Part shown: piece after piece, positions 61,136 through 64,000 of the stretch
Layout of the letters: every line of letters starts with the position of its first letter
Numbering within the stretch: the first letter of the stretch is position 1
From: Strongylocentrotus purpuratus
Taxonomy: Eukaryota > Echinodermata > Echinoidea > Camarodonta > Strongylocentrotidae
DNA length: 64,000 bases
Assembly: GCF_000002235.5 (NCBI RefSeq)
Contig: NW_022145596.1
Coordinates: 2,942,852-3,006,851, forward strand
Direction: 5' to 3'
Notes under the pieces: generated by a model
Told to the model about the DNA's origin: nothing
Databases searched by the model: none
The model's input: only the letters and a program-made list of their open reading frames with translations
Position numbers and translations under genes: made by a program

Positions 61136-64000
61136 CTTATTCAGCGGCTGGCTGAGTCGTTGCGAAATTTTCGGACCGATTTATAAATGTTAAAACCCCC
61201 CCCTTGAAAAAATCCTGCGTACGCGCCTGATGACATGTGAAGGGTGTGAAACGTTCGAGTGGCTTTAGGAATTATTATCTATTGATGCTGCCGTCTGTCT
61301 AGACTGGCAACCATATCATATTTAATGCTGCACTCAGCAATATTTTTAGTATTACTTTTAGCATTTTTAACCTTTTTAATGTATGTTACACAAAGTCATA
61401 GAAATGTATGCAATGGAACAACAAAATCATATTGAGTGAGATTTAAAGGTAAACAAAGAATTGTGTCAGTGGTTGCTTCTTCGTAACTGAAAATTGGGCA
61501 TTTTGCTGCCATGTAGGGCCAGCTCTTAACAAGAATGTGGAGACCAGAATATTAGAGATTATTTGTCAACATTGGCACAATTTATAGAGGGATTAAACAA
61601 AAAAGGAAAATAAACCAAGTGGGTCAAAAGTATCATACATTGTAATGTTTAAAGTTTGATGAAATATAGAGATTACTATGTTTGTTTTGTTGACTTTTTA
61701 TTTGATTACAGGAGCCTTCTTGATCCCCTACATTCTAATTCTGTTTTTGCCGGCCTTCCCTTGTTTCTGCTTGAGATGAGCTTTGGTCAGTTCACCGGTG
61801 TTGGATGTCTTGGTATCTGGAAGATCTGCCCAATGTTCAAAGGTGAGCATCTTCAAAAGAAAGTTTAAAAAACCCAGAACAAAAATATTTCATTCGTCAG
61901 GGTTTTCCCCCTGCTATTCTTTTTTCATTTATACCCTCCTTCCCCCTTTCTACTCATCAACTACTATTTTTGTGATGATCCATGACCCATATGAAATGAA
62001 ACTTAACTGTGAACTTATATTTTGAGTTTGAGTCTATGTAAATACATTTTAATCCATAAACTAAGTAACTAAAGTAAATGAAATTAAAAATTGTACTGAA
62101 ATGAAGCTTTAAACTTGTATTTACAATTTTACATCCACCCTGCAGGTATTGGCTATGGTATGTTGGTGATCTGTTTCCTGGTGTCCATCTATTACCAAGT
62201 GATCCTAGCCTACACCATCTTCTACCTCTTCTCATCCCTGACGTCCATCCTCCCATGGGCAAGCTGTGGCCACCAGTGGAACACTGATAACTGCACTGAC
62301 AGAATGCAGGATTCCAACTCAACCTTTAACATCAGCTCTCTGCTTAACCCCAAACCTCCCAGTGAGGAATACTTCTAGTAAGTTCATCTTTCAATGCTCA
62401 ATCGGGGGAGGGAGGGTGACCAGATATTTGCCCCGTCGATGTTTGTTCCAAGCCTTATTTTGTCTAAGATGTCGGGTTTAGTTTGTGATGTGGTTTGGGA
62501 TTAGGTTTACAGCGGTGGTTTGGGTTTAATAGGTATAGTGTTTAGGCCAGTGTAACTTGGAAATTGACTAGGGAGGGGGGAGGGGGGGGGGGGGATTGTT
62601 GCGAAAGCATATGTCATATGATCAAGGGAGTGAAGGACTGACTTCATAAGAGACAGACAGAGAGGAGAGGGAGACAGACAAACAGAGAGAGACAGAAAGA
62701 GAGACAAAAGATAGAAAGAGAAAGGGAGAGAGAGAGGGAGAGAGAAGAAGGGGGGGGGGGGCAAAAAAGAGAAGAGAAAGAAGTGGGAGTACTGAGGAAA
62801 TAAGGAGGGTAAGAGAAAAATGGATTGATGGGTTGCCAATACAACAATGCAAATTACCCTGTCAGCAAAAGAGCCTACAACATTTTTCCTTTACTCAGGG
62901 CATTCGGGGGGCAGCTTTTGCTTGTCAGAAAGAAAAAAAAGTTTATCGACCTCAGGCATATGACCCGAGAAAGCCAAAGATGTACCTTTTATGGCAAACC
63001 TCAAATCAAATGACAAAACGGGTACATTCATCAAGAGGGAAACTTTATATGAGTTCTCTTGGTTTTTGAGCCAGCAAGGAAAACAGCTGTTGGGAGTATT
63101 GAATTGAGTGACATTGGATATGAATATATGGACATGCTGTTTATAACAATATTATTTTACCCATCCCGCATGTTTTTTCATGGGTTTAGGGTTCATTATC
63201 CAGTGATGAATGTAGTACAAAATTTGTAATGATTTTGTTACATAAGGAGTTGTCTCTGGCTTTGTATTGAATGCTTTTGTTATATTCCTTTTCTTGATAG
63301 CAACCATGTGCTAGGGATCAGCGACGGTGTTCATGATCTTGGTGCTGTGAAGTGGAAGCTTGCTCTATGTCTGATGGCTGCCTGGGTTATCACCTTCCTC
63401 TGTCTTATCAAAGGAATCAAGACCTCAGGAAAGGTACATCATCTTCAACTGCTTCTCAGACCATACTTAACCCCTCATTGTGTGCCGTGTTCCAAAAACA
63501 GGCAAACTTCCAAATGTCTAATTTTGAAGTCCATTGTCACCAGAAACCTCAAGATTTGACACGATAGTGAAGCCCTAGTGGAATAGATGATAACACCAAA
63601 ATTGTAATTTCATATGTCAGTTTTCAAGTTGTTCAAGAACTACACAGTCTGTATAACTCATGTACGATTTGAATTACGACAGCTTTAAAGATGAAAATCC
63701 TTTACCAATATGAGTAACTGAAACTCCCCTTTCTTACTCATTGTGATCTGACGTTTGTCATTCTGTATATTCAAGTATTATGGTGTAATGTATTGATGTA
63801 TGATGGATTGATCGTTCATTATCCCCTAACAGTACTCACTTACAGTTTGACTCATCAGGATCTTCTGTTGTCTCTTCATTTTCTTCCACCAGGTTGTATA
63901 CTTGACGAGTACCTTCCCTACCTTGTCCTCTTCATCCTCTTCATCCGTGGAGTCACCCTTGACGGTGCCGTAGATGGAATCATCTTTTACATGAAACCAG
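59816..64000 (+). CDS. SLC6A9: SLC6 Na+/Cl--coupled transporter, glycine-transporter-like, 5' half (common exons)
   Basis: This is a plasma-membrane symporter that uses Na+ and Cl- gradients to import a small amino acid. The closest resemblance by eye is to glycine transporters GlyT1/GlyT2. Exons are 59816-60068, 61712-61842, 62146-62377, 63301-63433 and 63893 to the window edge, all with GT/AG ends and matching phases (1,1,2,0). TM1 carries [18 protein letters not shown], the Na+/substrate-binding signature. TM2 reads [10 protein letters not shown], followed by [19 protein letters not shown] as in GlyT1. The large extracellular loop has [14 protein letters not shown] and sites for N-glycosylation. 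TM4-TM5 hold KGIKTSGK and [15 protein letters not shown]6-TM12 lie beyond the window. Two exons each lack one base (see the exon entries). Assignment to SLC6A9 rather than SLC6A5 is not certain. Confidence 0.88.
60702..61229. mobile_element. 528-bp hAT-type MITE in an SLC6 intron, perfect 8-bp target duplication
   Basis: The ends are CAGGCGCGTACGCAGG on both strands (16 of 16), flanked by ATGACATG at 60694-60701 and 61230-61237. The interior holds runs of G (25), C (25 and 46), T and A. A unit containing cgcttattcagcgg, ggctgagtcgttgcga and ttggacc is present twice (from 61021 and from 61135). The perfect ends and duplication suggest a recent insertion. It is non-coding. Confidence 0.9.
61712..61842 (+). 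CDS. SLC6A9: SLC6 exon: end of TM1 loop and TM2, with a one-base deletion
   Basis: It has acceptor tttgattacag and donor caaag|gtgagc. The first part reads [12 protein letters not shown] and the rest reads [18 protein letters not shown] in the next frame. One base is missing around the T run at 61744-61748 (five Ts where six would keep frame). Both halves match the family closely on each side, so an assembly or base-calling error is likelier than decay; a real frameshift is possible. Confidence 0.85.
62146..62377 (+). CDS. SLC6A9: SLC6 exon: TM3 and large extracellular loop
   Basis: It has acceptor ccctgcag and donor cttcta|gtaagt, 232 nt, phase 1 in and 2 out. It encodes [31 protein letters not shown] and then [15 protein letters not shown], including the cysteine pair expected to form the loop disulfide. 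N-glycosylation sequons NCT, NST and NIS lie in the loop. It ends SEEYFY, as in glycine transporters (SEEYW). Confidence 0.92.
62580..62815. repeat. GA/G-rich simple repeat in SLC6 intron
   Basis: This is an imperfect AGAGAGACAG-type purine tract bordered by G runs. Minus-strand Ser/Leu-rich open frames across it are products of the repeat. Confidence 0.85.
63301..63433 (+). CDS. SLC6A9: SLC6 exon: end of extracellular loop and TM4
   Basis: It has acceptor tttcttgatag and donor ggaaag|gtacat, 133 nt, phase 2 in and 0 out. It encodes [35 protein letters not shown] and then IKGIKTSGK, the conserved intracellular link before TM5. Confidence 0.92.
63893..64000 (+). CDS. SLC6A9: SLC6 exon: TM5, with a one-base deletion, cut by window edge
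   Basis: It has acceptor cttccaccag. It begins VVYLTSTFP and continues in the next frame as [20 protein letters not shown] and IIFYMKP. One base is missing around the C run at 63916-63918 (three Cs where four would keep frame). The family match on both sides is strong. The exon, or its remainder, runs past the right end of the window. Confidence 0.85.

Noticed and set aside
59816-64000. Calling the SLC6 locus a pseudogene
   Set aside because: Only two one-base gaps, both in homopolymers, against intact splice sites, phases and conserved residues in all five exons; sequence error is the simpler reading.

Overview
The window is animal nuclear DNA: AT-rich, with short exons in long introns and standard GT/AG splice sites. 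It is packed with small DNA transposons, simple repeats and long G or C homopolymers. The repeat style and the gene content suggest a marine deuterostome, most likely an echinoderm such as a sea urchin. That placement is inference, because no species-specific marker can be confirmed here. I found no bacterial operons, CRISPR arrays or rRNA genes.

The layout has three parts. (1) Positions 1-20,000 (+ strand) hold the 3' part of a GRAF-type Rho GTPase-activating protein gene (ARHGAP26/10/42 family). Seven small exons (935-15731) encode the serine/proline-rich linker and a C-terminal SH3 domain split over the last two exons. A long 3' untranslated region follows. (2) Positions about 20,600-36,100 are an intergenic transposon nest. 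It holds a decayed hAT transposase fragment, a CT-rich minisatellite, a 3.4-kb element with long inverted ends and TA target-site duplications, several hAT-type non-autonomous elements and a 5'-truncated LINE. (3) Positions 36,864-64,000 (+ strand) hold the 5' half of an SLC6 sodium/chloride-coupled transporter closest to glycine transporters (GlyT, SLC6A9/SLC6A5). Two candidate alternative first exons (36864-36920 and 54499-54522) can both splice in phase 0 to the common exon at 59816. The gene continues past the right edge.

The two genes lie in the same orientation about 21 kb apart, and nothing links their functions. GRAF proteins act at membrane/actin sites and in endocytosis. GlyT proteins clear glycine at synapses or take it up in other tissues. 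Two transporter exons each lack one base in a short homopolymer. I read these as probable sequence errors because everything else about the gene is intact.

I did not find a clear new multi-gene system. The most unusual signal is a set of hAT-like elements that share related termini and mostly perfect 8-bp target-site duplications. Several carry internal minisatellites, very long G/C runs, or a piece of LINE reverse transcriptase. The palindromic MITEs, the long-inverted-repeat element and three G/C runs that are each exactly 46 nt are also worth a look.
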